64,000 nt of DNA from Cryptomeria japonica (GCF_030272615.1 NC_081411.1:154406971-154470970); one strand, 5' to 3'; shown: positions 47,020 to 59,912, counted from the stretch's first letter. The notes: a model not told the origin generated them from the sequence alone. Translations and numbers: made by a program.

Positions 47020-48497
47020 TGTAGACGTCTAAAAATGGTCAACGCTTACGGAGTCATACTTTAACATTTGCGCATTGCCTTATTTTAGGGTTTTTGTGTC
47101 GCATTAACATTTCTCCTATGATTTGCACTTGGTCTTTATCATTTGTGAGCATCGAGTCCTTCTTCTGCATTCTTCAGTTGTCTCACTTTCAAATTTGGTC
47201 TTGTCGATAACAATATTTGTCATGATTTTGGTCGATTTTATCCTGTCGCATCAATGTGCGTGCTCATTTGGCATATTTTGACATCATCAATCCTAATTAG
47301 GGTTTTTTCCTCTTTTCAATCTTGTCATCTTGTGATTGATTTGTCATCAATCTTGTCATCTTGTGATCAATTTGTCATTGATCGTTGTCATTTTCAATCT
47401 TGTCATCTTGCGATCGATTTGTCATCGATCGTTGTCATTTTCAATCTTGTCATTTTGCGATCGATTTGTCATCGATCGTCATCTTTCTCAATCATGTCAA
47501 TTTGGATCAATTAGTCATTGTTCCTCGTCAATTGGCGCATTTATCAATCAAATCACTTATCAGCATTGGTCCTTTGTCAGTCAGAATCATGATCAAATCG
47601 AATCGATATCAATTATCTTTTGTCAAGACCTAATTATCATCCTTGCATTTTCTAGGGCTTCATGATTTATTCATTTAATCTTGTTTGTCATTTCTCCCTC
47701 TAGGTTAAATAATTTATTTATTTATCCTAAGTCTTCTTGTCACAATTAAATATTTATTTAATTGGCTAACTAATTCCTCCTCTTTTTGTGAATTAATTAA
47801 TGAATGAAAAGTTATTAATTAATTTACCTAATTTACTAATTTCTCCTAATTCCTCATTTTCTAATTTTCATCAATTTTCTAATTTCCTAATTTCTAATTC
47901 ATCTAATTTTCTAATTTCTCCTATTTCTCCTAATTTCATGGGGATGACATGTCAATTTGTCAATCAATCAATTTTGACATAGCAATTTGTCATAATTTGT
48001 CATAATTATCAATCAATCAATTTCGCATAGAAAGTGTCAATTTGTCATAATCTGTCATATTTGTCATTTTTGATTTGAAATTTCCTTTCAAATCTCTTCA
48101 TGCTAATCTTGTCTTTTCTCCAATTTATCTATAAATTGGATGAATTTCTTCAATCCCAATTAATCACATTATCAAACTAATCACTTTTTCGAATCGATCC
48201 CCAAATCAATCACGCTTCTAGTATTATTGCACTACCGTCTTGTCAATCTTGCTTTCACATTATGCTTATGCACTTGAAGGTGAGATCCACAAAACAAAGC
48301 AATTTGAAGGAGAAAGAAGGACAATGGAGAATCATGGAGGAGACATTCACATTTGCATTGGTTTGCATTTGAATTGAATGTTTTATTTCCCTTTCTCTAT
48401 TGAATGTTTTTAGGATTGTTGTCATTGCATTCTAGTTTTGTGATTGAGCTAGTTTAATGTTTCTATTGCTTTGATGATTACCAAATTCCTACATACA
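47020..48497 (+). repeat. 3' LTR of outer element
   Basis: 1478 bp, TGTAGACG...CCTACATACA, preceded by the polypurine tract and followed by ACATG. GATCGAT minisatellite at about 47310-47480; TATA box at 48130-48137. Confidence 0.92.
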
Positions 48498-48502
48498 ACA
48501 TG

Positions 48503-49832
48503 ATATTCAATTGTACATATTTTTACCTTGTTTTGAGATTATATGATATATGCCAACGATTTTTCCTTGATCCACATTGTGATGTTTTATGATGTTTCAT
48601 TTTGTGATGATGATGGTTATATATGGATGACCTCATGATGATGATTTTGTAGATGTATTGAGCACATGATGATGTATGAATGGAAATGTTTTTCTTGATG
48701 GCATTTGTATATGCATGTTTTTATGATGTGATGATATATGGATGAAATGGATGTTAGTTAGATGATGATGGTTATCTATATGTTTTGAAGGTGATATATG
48801 CTTACCTGATTAAAAAAATGTCGATATGATTATGATTTATGTTTTAATATGATAAATATGTTTATGTGATGGTTATATGATATACATAGGATGCGATGAT
48901 AATAATGATGATAATGATGATGTATGCAACTAAATGCATGAATGAATGCAACTCAATGATTAGTTTGATTGTGTTTTGTTTTCATTCCTTTTAGCCAATT
49001 GTTTGTGCTCCTTTTGTCATATTGAGCTTTTGAAACGTTGGAAGTTGATACAAGCATCATGGTATAATTGAACCATAATGACCTGAGTATAACTTACATA
49101 AGTTTTGATATTGCAAAATGAAACAAGCGTCGAGGTATTATTGAACCAAGATGACCCGAGTTTTGTTTGCGTAAAATAGACAAGAGTTAACCATTTTTAT
49201 GTGCAAAAATGGGAAATGTCTTCAATAATATGTTTCCAATCATGTCTCGAGATGAATTTGCATCATATAAATGATCGCCTCATAGATAGAAAACCATATA
49301 AAATATCAGAATCCTTCGTTGCTTCTCTAGCTTAGTGCATCCTTGAGGTTCTCAAGAGATCTAATAATTCAAAAATCAAGATACAAATAGTCAAAAATTC
49401 ATGCTAAGTGTAAGAAGATCATGATTTAGAATAGATCATCCATCATTTTTTTCTTTGTGTTGATTCTGACAGTGATTCTTATTTTAAGTCTGATAATTAG
49501 TTTTGACATTTGTCTCTGTGGTATGCTTTGATCCTTGTTTGTGATGTGTTCTGTTTGTTTGATGAAAACTATAGTGGAATTCTACCACTAAGATCGGGAT
49601 TTTCCCCCTAGCTATGGATACTTCTTTTGATGTGGATATATACATTGATCACCAAGCCATGGTGAGAGATTTATGCAAATAACTATTCAGATAATCAAGG
49701 ACTAGGCTAAGTGTGTCCAATATTTTGCTATGTGTTTACAAAAGCTTTGTGATGGCCATATGATTAGTATGAATGGATGCAAAAAGATATGATATGGGTA
49801 CATACATATGGAAGAGCCGATCTATCACAAAT
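48503..49832 (-). other. 3' non-coding region of element X (minus)
   Basis: AT-rich and full of ATGATG/TATGAT runs, for example 48580-48960. It has no gene. Its texture matches 63700-64000, the stretch beyond Y's PMD gene, which supports X and Y being related. It is the continuation of 21517 across the outer element. Confidence 0.5.
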
Positions 49833-49946
49833 AATGCTTGTTTCCAGGTTTTCACTACTTGCTTTTATTGCACTTGATTTGTTTTTGTTATTTTCGTGAT
49901 TTTTTGATTTTTTTTGTATTTTTACTTTATCCATGCATTGGATAAC

Positions 49947-51954
49947 TTAGGTATAGAATTTTTTGAGATGCACACTATTGATAGGTTCATCAAATATGTC
50001 CCCTTCTAAATTAGATAACTGATATGCCCCTGATTTGTAAGCAGATATGATGACAAAAGGACCTAGCCAATTTGGTTCAAATTTGCCCTTCTTTTCCCGA
50101 TCTTGTTGATTGTGGGGATTTTCCTTTAGTTCCAAGTCACTAATTTGAAATGATCCTGGCTTTACCTTGTGATTATAGCTCTGACATATGTGTTGCTGAT
50201 ATGATTTGAGGTGATCAAAAGCATGTTGTCAGCACTCATCTAGAAGCTCCAATTCTTGCAGTCTGTTTACCTGATATTCCTCATTTGGAATGAGTCCTTT
50301 TAGTGATACTCTGAGTGATGGAATCTCAACCTCAATAGGTAAAATATCCTATGATCCATACATAAGTGAGTATGGTGTAGCTCCTATAGGTGTGCAGATG
50401 CTAGTTTTGTAGGCCCACAATGATGGGTTGAGTTGAACATGCCAATCATGTCCAGCTTCGTTCATTGTTTTCTTGAAATTTTTTGAGATGGTTTTGTTTG
50501 AGGCCTCTTCCTAGCCATTCCCTTGTGGATAATATGATGTGGATAAATGATGTTGGATATGGAATCATTTGCATAGTTCTTGCACATCTTGATTCTTGAA
50601 AGGTCTTCCATTATCTATGATAATGGAACTAGGAATGTCATATTGACAAATGAGATAATTTAGGATAAAAGAGGATATTTGCTTGTCAATGATAGTAGTC
50701 AATGGGATGACCTCTATCCACTTTGTAAAATATTCAGTGGTCATGATGATAAACTTATGTCCATTTGATGAGGAAGGATGAATCTTGCCCACTAGGTCAA
50801 GTCTCCATTGACATAATGGCCATGATATGGTGAACGGTTGCAGCTCCTGTGTTGGTGCATGCATAAGATTGCCATGAATTTGGCATTTTGGAAATTTTCT
50901 AGCAAACTTATATTATTATTTTTCCATGGTTGGCCAATAATATCCCATCCTTAGAAGTTTCTTGGTGAGAGTAGGACCATTTGAATGTGTGCCACAAATA
51001 CCTTCATGAAGTTCATGCAAGGCGGTTTCAGATTTGTTATGATCAAGACACTGAAGAAGGGTATTGTCAAGACCTCAGAGGTAAAGTGTGTCAGCGGTTA
51101 GGGTATAACAGGCTGCTTGATGAATAAAGCCACGTTTCTGGCTTTAGGATAGGTCTAATGGAAGGATATTGTCTTTTAGGTATATGTAGATATTTCCATA
51201 GAGGGGTCATGAGTTGGAACCGACTATGTGACATATGACTTGGGATTTAGAATTATCATAGGCAAGGGAAAACACTTGTTCCATGAGGAACTCATAATGA
51301 TTCAATTGGTCTGGTATTTACAGGAGTGAGGCAATGGTTGCCATGGCGTCCACAACTTTGTTGTTCACCCTTATAATTTGCTCAAGTTTGATGTCCACAA
51401 AATATTTCTTGAAGTCATCCACCATGTGTTTGTAGGGCATCAACTTCTTGTCCTTCATTTGATAGTCATCATTATCCTAATTAATGATCAATTGGGAGTC
51501 TCCAAAGACTTTCAACTCTATGATCTTTCACTCTATGACCATCTTGATGCCTATGACTAAAGCTTCATACTCAACAATGTTATTTGTGCAAGGAAACATT
51601 AATTTGTAAGATATAGGAATAATGTGTCCTTCTGGAGTGATAAATAGAATGTCGACACCTAATCCATGTTGGGTGTGATCTGTCAAAGTACAAGATCCAT
51701 GGTTTTGTTGATACTATGAGAATATCTGTATCTGGAAATTCCACATGGATTGGATGACTGTCTTGTAATGGTGCCTCTGCTAGCTGATCTACGATAGCTT
51801 GACCTTTGATAGCCTTTCTGTCTATGTAGTGAATATAAAATTCACTTAGAATCATGACCCATTTAGCTAACCTTCCTATGAGAGCGACTTTGCTAAGTAG
51901 ATATTTTAACGGATCTGTATGCATGTAAAATTCATCTTTAAAATATATCAATTA
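49947..51954 (-). pseudogene. Element X pol remnant: RNase H and integrase
   Basis: On the minus strand from 51951: the end of the first RNase H (HTDPLKYLLSKVALIGRLAKW), a truncated start of the second (ILYFDRSH), and, after broken sequence, the integrase core at 50864-50565 (WPLCQWRLDLVGKIHPSSSN, IDNGRPFKNQDVQELCK). The integrase C-terminal domain is at 50135-49947 (GKFEPNWLGPFVIISAYKSG, NSVHLKKFYT). The region between them is full of stops. It closely parallels the inner integrase (NSMHLRKYWT). Reverse transcriptase, protease and gag are missing to the right because Y's LTR begins at about 51955. X is therefore a 5'-truncated Tat-like element interrupted by Y. Confidence 0.8.
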
Positions 51955-53133
51955 GAATTCAAGGGAAATCACGAATCCCTGTCTAATCAAAGAATTCAAA
52001 CAAACAAACAATGAAATAAAGAAGCAAGAAATAGGAATTATAAATTAAATCAATCAAAAACTCTCTATTTCGTGACTGCGTATAACTTCCATTGCTCTTC
52101 TCCTCTCTGTGGTATGATGGCTCTCAGATATTGTGCTGACAACCTGCAAGTGACAAAGATTCAAAGTCCGCGATTGTTGAAAATGGAGATTGAATGCTCA
52201 TTTTATAGATTATTGGAGAAGATTGATTGAAAGGTGGAACATATTGATCAAGAGGTGGAACTCAGGTGAGCTCACATGAAAATTGATAGTTGAAGTGCTG
52301 ATTTAGAGGTGAAACAAAATAGATTGAATAGATTAATTGAATTAACTGATTGAGAAAAAGCTAATTGAAGGAAGAAAAAGAATGGTTGGAGGAAATTAAG
52401 AAGATGACAAAGCTAACTAGAAGATGGAAATAGAGATTGGAGAGATAAATGATTTAACTAACTAATTGATTGAATTAATTAATTTAGCATGTGCTTGCAT
52501 TTTAACTTAGATTTTCAATTTAATCTTTGCATGAAATTTATTCAAATATTGAATTTATTTAATTCAATTTAGTATTTGAATATATTTAGATCTTGACTTT
52601 GATTTTTAATTTGATTTTTGAAATCATGCACATGTATTTGAATTTAGAAGAAATTAGAAGAATTAATTAAATGAAATTAGAATTTGAAGAACTAGAAGAA
52701 TTAATTAGTTAATTAAATAATTTAAAGAAACTATTTAATTATTTTAGAAATAGAATTTAATTAAATAATAAAGATTATTTAAATTAAAGGATTAAATCAT
52801 AATTAATTAAATAACAAATATTTAATTAATATTTAGAAAAGGGTTGAATTATTAGAAGATTAGAGATAGAAATTTAGAATTAATTTATTTAAATAATAAA
52901 GATTATTTAAATTGGGGAATTAATTAGAATTAATTAAATAATAAACATTTAATTAACATTAGAAAATAGTTAAAATGATGAAAGAATAAGAAATAGAATG
53001 ATTAGTAAGATTATGAGGAAATATGAAATTAGAAGAATAAGATTAATTAATTTAATTAAATAATTAAAGAATTATTTAATCAATTAGAGGAATAATTAGT
53101 ACATGATCAATGAGACATTTTTAGGTGTCTACA
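51955..53133 (-). repeat. 3' LTR of element Y (minus)
   Basis: On the minus strand it starts TGTAGACACCTAAAAATG at 53133, behind the polypurine tract CAAAGAGGGGGAAA (53150-53134). It has TATAAAAT at 52208-52201 and ends near 51955, where element X's pol frame abruptly begins. The start matches the inner and outer LTRs (TGTAGACGTCTAAAAATG). The exact end and target duplication are not settled. Confidence 0.7.
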
Positions 53134-53410
53134 TTTCCCCCTCTTTGAGACAATGTGAAAACGTTGTTGTTTCAAAGAAAATGATAAATTCTGCCTCAGT
53201 ATGCCCTTGGTACCACCGTATAGTGTAAACATGCCCTCTTGGAAAAGGTGGTCGAAAAATTCAAAAAGTGAGACCATATTTTCAATATTAGTATAATTAG
53301 CAATCGTGTGAAGTTTTGTTCAATTTCAAGATCATTTGAGTAGGCTACAAGTTGTTTGATGCTGGCGGGGACCACGAGTGTCGAGGTGTCAAAAAACCCT
53401 AATTTTGAGC

Positions 53411-53418
53411 TATAAATA
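53411..53418 (+). promoter_or_regulatory. TATA box of Y's PMD gene
   Basis: TATAAATA in GAGCTATAAATAGAGAAC, on the plus strand, opposite to the element's own transcription. The PMD exon follows about 510 bp downstream after a predicted intron. Equivalent to 42411-42404 of the inner element. Confidence 0.65.
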
Positions 53419-53439
53419 GAGAACTTAGGTTTTCATTTG

Positions 53440-53588
53440 CTCATTTGTAATTTGGTAAGTTCTTGGTTTTCTTTGCTAATTTTGTGCTTTCTTGCGAGTA
53501 TTTGATCATCATCGCTGGCTATAGAGCCCGATTGCATCTGTCTGGTCGAGTACGATCATATCAGAGACCTCCTGGGATTGGCGGCATG
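53440..53588 (+). other. Probable exon 1 of Y's PMD gene
   Basis: An open, Arg/Gly-containing frame (YRARLHLSGRVRSYQRPPG) ends at CATG before GTATTTTT (GT at 53589). An intron of 336 nt would end TTTTCTCTATGTAG at 53924, a good pyrimidine-rich acceptor. No in-frame ATG is obvious near the start, so either the ATG has mutated or the boundaries are slightly off. Confidence 0.4.
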
Positions 53589-53924
53589 GTATTTTTCTAA
53601 TTTTTTGACTATTTTTTCCTATTTTTCCAAAAAAATTTGCAGTGTCCAATTTTTCCTTGCGTCATGCATTAGCCTATCGATTTTCACGTATGCACGCTAA
53701 ACATACCGCATTTGTTGTAAATGTACCGCATATGTTATAAATGTATCACATACGTTGTAAATGAACTGCATACATTGTAAATGTACTGCATTGGTGTTTA
53801 ATGTCACACATTGGTGTAAAACATCAGACATTCGTTGTATGTGAAGGTTTTCAGTCATGCGTCTGATAATTTTTTATTTTCTCATGATCCGATATCTAAT
53901 ATTTTTAACATTTTCTCTATGTAG

Positions 53925-54160
53925 GAGAACATTGGAGTATTGTACTACTGACAGAGTAGACCTCATGGAATTGATCTTCGTGCCAATTTACTTGATGAGG
54001 AGAATGAGCATATCCGATAGCTTGGTTTATAGTATGTGTTACACTTGCTAGAGGTTATGACCAATAGGGCCTTGATTACAACTTTGATAGAGCGATGGCA
54101 TTATGAGACATGTTCTTTTCATCTTCCTACTGGTGAGGAATCCATTACCTTAGATGATGT
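53925..54160 (+). pseudogene. Y PMD gene, segment before copia insertion
   Basis: Exon 2 begins in one frame (TLEYCTTDRVDLMELIF) and after a small frameshift near 54000-54036 continues with LITTLIERWHYETCSFHLPT and GEESITLDD. This is the PMD core hallmark, with a Trp and the FHLPTGE...TLDDV signature. At 54160 the copia element begins. The same signature in the inner copy reads FHLATGEATVTLEDVW. Confidence 0.8.
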
Positions 54161-55664
54161 TGTTGGCATTATATCAGACAAGAAGATGGTTGGCATTCCA
54201 ATTACAATGAGAGATTGTTGGCATTTCAATAAGGATATTGAGAAGGTTGTTGATGACTATAGATATAACTGATTAAGGATGATAACTGTCTTAATATTAT
54301 TATTTTGTCATTGATGTCAAGAAATTGATTTTCTAATTCAGTATGATGTTGCCATATCTTAAGAAGTATGATTTGATAAGTATAAAGATGTCGGTAAAAG
54401 ACACAGAAAGAATATGATGAATAAGGGGATAAGTTATTCAATGGGCAACTATTACCAAGTTAGACTATGATGAGATCATGATGTTTAGATTGTTTTGATA
54501 TCCTACATATGCTATTATTTGAAAGGTTATTACTATACTATGCTACCAAGCAAAGAACCTAGTCGGTAAACCCTAAGGTTATCACTATCAGTTAATGAAG
54601 GCAGAATGTCTACCGAGTGAAGTTTAGTATTTACCGAGTTACAACCGAGTTATAGCAGAATGCATTAAATGTTTACATGTGATATTTAATGAAGGAAGCC
54701 GATGAGCTGGAGCGAATTAAATGATTGGTAAGCCATGTATGAAGATAGTTAAAGAATCTATGGTAAAGAAAGATCGACAGGAAGATCTACAGCTCAAATA
54801 GAACTGCAATACCCTAACACAAGTTCCAAGGTGGGGTAAAACATTTTCAGATCGAAGGATACATTGAACCTAGACAAGATTGAAGATCTGATGGCTATGA
54901 TTGATCATGGGAAATGTGATCAAGAAGATTAAGTGGTTGGAAGATTGTTAATAAATAGGAAACTATTGATAAACAATGTATGCGGGCAAGTGTATGCACA
55001 GGGATGCTACATAGTGATTACCGAGCACAGAAGCTTGAAGACCTGTTTTGATAACAGAGTATAGAGCCCAACAGAGGGACAATATAAGTCCTATGAATTG
55101 ATTGTATTGAGAAAATGAGAATTTGCTTCAACATTTTTAGATGTGAAGTTGCAGACATATTTTTATTACTGTTATTTTGAGAAGTAGTAGAAAATCTCTT
55201 AACCAAGTGGACTTAACAGTCTTATTTTTAAAATCCTCTAGCAAGGTGACATTCTTATTGAGTGTTTGAAATCCTTTGACAAGGTCACTTCTAACAAAGT
55301 GAAGATCCTAATAGATCTGAGGGAAATCCCTTAACTAGGTCACATCTAGCAATGTGTTTGTAATCTTTAACAGGATTTTCTTTTAACCGAGCATACTCTA
55401 GAAGAGTATATTTCTTAGTGGGTCCGAAATCCCACAGTGGTTTTTCCCTATTTGGGTTTCCACATTAAATCTGGTGTTATGAGATTTATATTGTTCATAT
55501 GCTTTTGAGTTTGCATGTTTGATAGTTTTGGTTATATGACTGATATATATGTTACCGAGGTTGAATCTGATGTTATTATGGATGACTAAGTTTGTATGAT
55601 TCACCCCCCCCTCTCATCTTGTTTTCTATTGGATGTGTACTTATATTAAGTATCAGAACTATCA
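54161..55664 (+). repeat. 5' LTR of copia element
   Basis: 1504 bp. Compared with the 3' LTR it has about 27 extra bases right after TGTTGGCATT, where the start motif TTGGCATT is repeated. The U5 end includes GATTCACCCCCCCCTCTCAT. It lacks the duplication of about 107 bp that the 3' LTR has. Confidence 0.92.
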
Positions 55665-55666
55665 AT

Positions 55667-55678
55667 TGGTATCAGAGC
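55667..55678 (+). other. Primer binding site, initiator tRNA-Met
   Basis: TGGTATCAGAGC, two bases after the LTR end, complementary to the 3' end of plant initiator tRNA-Met. This is the usual primer of Ty1/copia elements. Confidence 0.95.
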
Positions 55679-55728
55679 ATTGGACTCTGGAAGAAAAGTT
55701 TAAAGGCACTTGAGTTAAAGATCCAAAG

Positions 55729-56666
55729 ATGTATAAGAGGGATGCATCGAAGCTGAATAAGTCAAGTTTCCCTACATGGCAGAAAAGGATGAAGCTGCAT
55801 CTATCAAGAATTGGAGAATATGCTGTCTATTATCTGGAGAATGATTTCATCACACCGAGCACCTATCCATTGACAATGGAAGAGATAAAGGCAAAGCAAG
55901 AACATATTCAAGCAATGATTGAAATAACATCTGCATTGACTGACTCAGAGTTTAATGATCTAGAAGGATGTACTGATGCAAAGAAATGTGGACTAAGCTC
56001 ATATCTGTATATGGAGGAGATGAACATGTTCAAAGAACAAAAGTGGATAGTCTAAGAGGACAACTTGAATCTATGAGGATGAATGAAGGTGAGAACATAA
56101 CCCAGTACAGTACAAGACTAAAGGAGATTGTCAATCAAATCAAAGGAGTAGGTGGAACTATTGAAGAAAAAGATATAACAAGTAAGTTGTTAAGAACCCT
56201 TCTACCAGCCTATGCAATCCGAGTCTTTGCAATCAATGAATTGAGGTCTGTACCCAATATGTCAGTTTCTTTAGATGCTACTATTGGTAAGATACATGCA
56301 TTTGAGTTAAGTAACTTTGATAACAGTGGGTCATTGGTAAATAAAGTTGAATCTGCATTCAGTTCTTTTCATATTGATGAAATTGATGATTACAATGATA
56401 GAAAGTATAAGTACTCTGAAGGGAATCACAGTAGAGCAAGTGAAAGATTTCATAAAAACATGGAGGAAGTACACAAACTGTATGAGGAAATCAAAAAGCA
56501 AGAAGAGTTTGAAGCACTATTAGTGAGAAGGCTACTGAGAGGAAAAGGTAAGTATAAAGGAAAACTACCTTTAAAATATTTCAATTGTGATAAGATAGGA
56601 CATATGGCTTCTAACTATCCTAACAAAGAATCTAGTGAAAAGAGAGATTACCAAGATGACAGATAG
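55729..56666 (+). pseudogene. Copia gag, frameshifted
   Basis: Starts MYKRDASKLNKSSFPTWQKR at 55729. A single base is missing near 55983, and the protein goes on in the next frame from 55986 (LISVYGGDEHVQRTKVDSLR, TQYSTRLKEIVNQIKG). This is the UBN2-type Gag domain of copia elements. The CCHC zinc knuckle near 56577-56618 has lost two of its cysteines: the first and the last are Tyr (TAT), leaving only NCDKIGHMAS. Both changes are G-to-A. The frame then runs into protease after a TAG at 56664. Confidence 0.9.
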
Positions 56667-58301
56667 AAAGATAATCATTACAGAGGACATCGAGACTTCA
56701 GGAGAAGAGATAGAAAGACATGCCTAATAGCTGATGAGGAATCTAAGGATGATAAATCAGATGAAACTGATACAGAGGAAGTTGTTTATGTGGCTATTAA
56801 AGATGGATCAGATGAAGAAAGGTATGAAGAAAAAACTTTAATATCTCATATAAATACTAATGATTCTTAAATCATAGATAGTGGTTTCTCACATCACATG
56901 ATAGGTGATAAACACAAGTTTATTAAATTAGATGATTATGATGGAGGCTATGTAAGATTTGGTAATGATGCACCATGTCCGGTAAGAGGTAAAGGATCCA
57001 TAACACTTATTGACAATGCTAAATGTAATGATGTCTATTGGGTTGAAGGTTTGAAATACAATTTGTTGAGTGTAGCACAGCTAAACAACACAGGTTACCG
57101 AATAGAGTTTGAAAAAGGAATTGTCAAAGTTCATGACAAGCATGGAAAGTTAGCTGCTACCGGGACACAAACAAGAGGTAATACATTTCATTTTGACTCA
57201 ACTCGGAATAAATGTCTATATGCAAGGATAGATGATACCTGGTTATGGCATAAAAGGTTTTGTCATGTTAATTTTGATAATCTGATCAAAATAAGTAAGA
57301 AGCACCGAGTAAGAGGTCTACTGAGTCTTGAAAAACTTGAGAATGCTATATGCCAAGGATGCCAGATGGGTAAGATGACAAGATCAAGCTTTACAAGTAA
57401 GTCCTACACTTCTAAGGGAATTTTAGATCTTGTGCATACTGATCTTTGTGGTCCTATGAAAGTTCAGAGTTATTATGGTGATAAATATTTCATATTATTT
57501 GTGGATGATTACTCAAGGATGATGTCAGTAATGTTTTTAAAAGAAAAATCAGAATCTTTTCAAATGTTTAAATGGTACAAGGCTAGAGTTGAAAATGAAA
57601 CAGGAAGACAACTGAAATGTCTTAGATCAGATAGAGGAGGAGAGTTTACTTCTAATGAGTTCAACTTATTTTGCAATGATCATGGTATAAAAAGACAAGT
57701 CTCTGCACCGAGAACTCCATGGTAGAATGGGATAGCTGAGAGAAGGAACAAATCTATTGTGGATTGTGCCAGAACCTTGATGATTGAAAAGAAAGTTCCA
57801 CAAACATTTTGGAGAGAAGAAATAAGCACAATAGTTTACACCCTGAACTGAGTACAATTGAAGAAAGGAACTTTGAAGACACCTTATGAAATCTGGTATG
57901 ACAAGAAACCTAATTTAAGTTAATTTAAAATCTTTGGGAGTAGATGCTATGTTCACAAAGATGATAGAAATGGTAAGTTTGATCAGAAAAGTGAAGAAGG
58001 AATGTTTCTAGGTTATTCTTCTAGAAGCAAAGCATTTAAATGTCTGATCAAATCATCTAACAAAATAATAGAAAGTGCAAATGTGAAAATTGATGAATTT
58101 GCAGAAAGAAATGATGAAGGAAACTCCAAAGAACTAGAAGATTATGAAGGATTTGTCTATGTTCAACTAAGAAGTCCTATCGAGAAGACTGCTGAATTAA
58201 ATGAAGAGAATATCCAGTTATCGAGTGATGAAGAAGACCATACAGAGCCTACTGAGCCTATATTAGCTAAGTATGTCAGAAGGAATCATGCACCAAGTTA
58301 G
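56667..58301 (+). pseudogene. Copia protease and integrase
   Basis: Same frame as the gag 3' part. The protease active site is DSG at 56877-56885 (IIDSGFSHHM), directly after a TAA stop at 56868. Integrase follows: the HHCC region (WLWHKRFCHVNF ... ICQGCQMGK), then the catalytic core with HTDLCGPM, SDRGGEF and, after a TAG at 57723 (former CAG), NGIAERRN. D, D and E are therefore retained. Further stops lie at 57849 (TGA), 57921 (TAA) and 58299 (TAG). After the core, RCYVHKDDRNGKFDQKSEEG and FLGYSSRSKAFK are typical of copia integrase ends. Confidence 0.92.
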
Positions 58302-58328
58302 ATTATAGGAGATAAGGATGATCCAGTA

Positions 58329-59912
58329 ATGACAAGGAACAAACTGAGACAGAACACATGTTTGATATCTGAATTTGAACCGAGAATAGTGAAAGAGGCA
58401 TTTAATAGTGAAGATTGGATAAATGCTATGACAGAAGAGATTGATCAAATCAAGAAGAATGACACATGGACACTGGTCCCAAGACTGAAGGACAAAAATG
58501 TAATTGGTACAAAGTGGATCTTCAGAAACAAGCTAAATGAAAAGGGTGAGGTCATTCGGAATAAAGCAAGACTAGTTTGCAAAGGTTATGCCCAAGAAGA
58601 AGGAATTGATTATGGTGAGACTTTTGCACCTGTGGCAAGACTTGAAGGAGTAAGAACATTGTTGGCATATGCTGCTTACAAGAATTTCAAGGTATATAAA
58701 ATGGATGTCAAATCTGCATTTCTGAATGGTATATTAGAAGAAGAAGTTTTCATTGAACAACCTGAAGGTTTTGTTGAAGGAGAAAATAATGATCAGGTAT
58801 GTAAATTGAACAAAGCTTTATATGGTCTGAAACAAGCACCTAGAGCATGGTATGAGAGATTGCACTCATATTTGATCAAAATTGGCTTTATAAGAACAAG
58901 TGAAAACAACAATATGTACATGAAGAATGATGAAAATGGAATACTGATCTCAACCATATTTGTTGATGATATTATCTTTAGTGGAAATGACTCTCCATGC
59001 AAGAAATTTGGAAATGAAATGAGTAAAGAATTTGAGATGTCATTAATCGGTGAGATAAAATATTTTATAGGTCTGCAGATACTGCAAATGAAAGATTAGA
59101 TTTTCATTACCCAATCCAAGTACATAAAGGAAATCTTAAAGAAATTTGGAATGGAGGATTCAAAACCAGTAAGTACTCCTATGACTACCAACTGTAAACT
59201 ATCAAAGAATGATGAATCTGCATCTGTTGATGAGACACTTTACCGATCTATGATTGGAAAGTTGCAATATGTTGTTCACAGCAGGCTAGATATAGTACAT
59301 GTAGTAGGTATTGTTGCAAGATTTTCTGCAGATCCTAAGGAAACACACATGACGACAATCAAAAGAATTTTCAGATACTTAAAAGGCACTGAAGATTATG
59401 GCTTAGTATACTGGAAAGGAAATGAGTTTGATTTAAAAATTTATACTGATGCTGATTGGGTAGGCAACATTGATGACAGGAAAAGCACAAGTGGAGGAGC
59501 TTTCTTTTTAGGAGAAAGACTAGTGAGTTGGCCTAGCAAGAAACAAGGATGTGTTTCTCAGTCAACAGCAGAAGCTGAATATGTTGCTGCAACACTGAAT
59601 TGCACCAATATAGCATGGATCAAACAATTGTTGGAAGGTATAAATGAGCAAGTTACTGAGCCAGTAACTATATTTTGTGATAACACTAGTGCCATTAACA
59701 TTTCAAAGAATCCTGTTATGCACTCTAAGACAAAGCACATCTCTATCAAATATCATTATCTTAGAGAAGAAGTTCAAGAGAAGAAAGTGGTGTTGAAATA
59801 TGTTAGTACAAAGGAGCAAATAGTAGATATCTTCACCAAGCCACTGCCAAAGGACACTTTTGAGTATCTCAGAAGTCAGTTAGGGGTTCTACCCCTATCT
59901 TCCATTCACTGA
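58329..59912 (+). pseudogene. Copia reverse transcriptase and RNase H
   Basis: Same frame, with one TAG at 59097. Reverse transcriptase opens [18 protein letters not shown] and has [68 protein letters not shown] and the catalytic FVDDIIF. RNase H shows IYTDADWVGN, STSGGAFFLG, SQSTAEAEYVAA and FCDNTSAINI. It ends EQIVDIFTKPLPKDTFEYLR, the usual copia C-terminus. All catalytic motifs are readable, so only the stops and the gag frameshift kill it. Confidence 0.94.

Larger units (their letters stand above)
21518..48497 (+). mobile_element. Outer Ty3/gypsy (Tat-like) non-autonomous element, split by an inner element
   Basis: LTRs at 21518-22940 and 47020-48497, both starting TGTAGACGTCTAAAAATGG and ending CCTACATACA, are flanked by the 5-bp duplication ACATG (21513-21517 and 48498-48502). 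A polypurine tract (AAAGAGGGGAAAAA) precedes the 3' LTR. Without the inserted inner element the internal region is about 6.9 kb. It holds a leader, a long Gln/Pro/Asp-rich reading frame and a 3' block collinear with the inner element's. There is no reverse transcriptase, RNase H or integrase. The first 180 bp of the LTR pair differ at about ten sites by eye, all transitions. Confidence 0.9.

Noticed and set aside
45213-47032. Several plus-strand open frames of 60-180 codons in the outer element's 3' region
   Set aside because: They lack any motif, and the collinear inner region has only partly matching frames, so I see no coding support.
54161-54272. PMD frame continuing to 54272 as a real gene end
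   Set aside because: From 54161 the sequence is copia LTR; the extra codons are read-through into the insertion.
55667-55678. tRNA fragment
   Set aside because: TGGTATCAGAGC is the complement of the tRNA-iMet 3' end right after an LTR, which is the priming site and not a tRNA gene.
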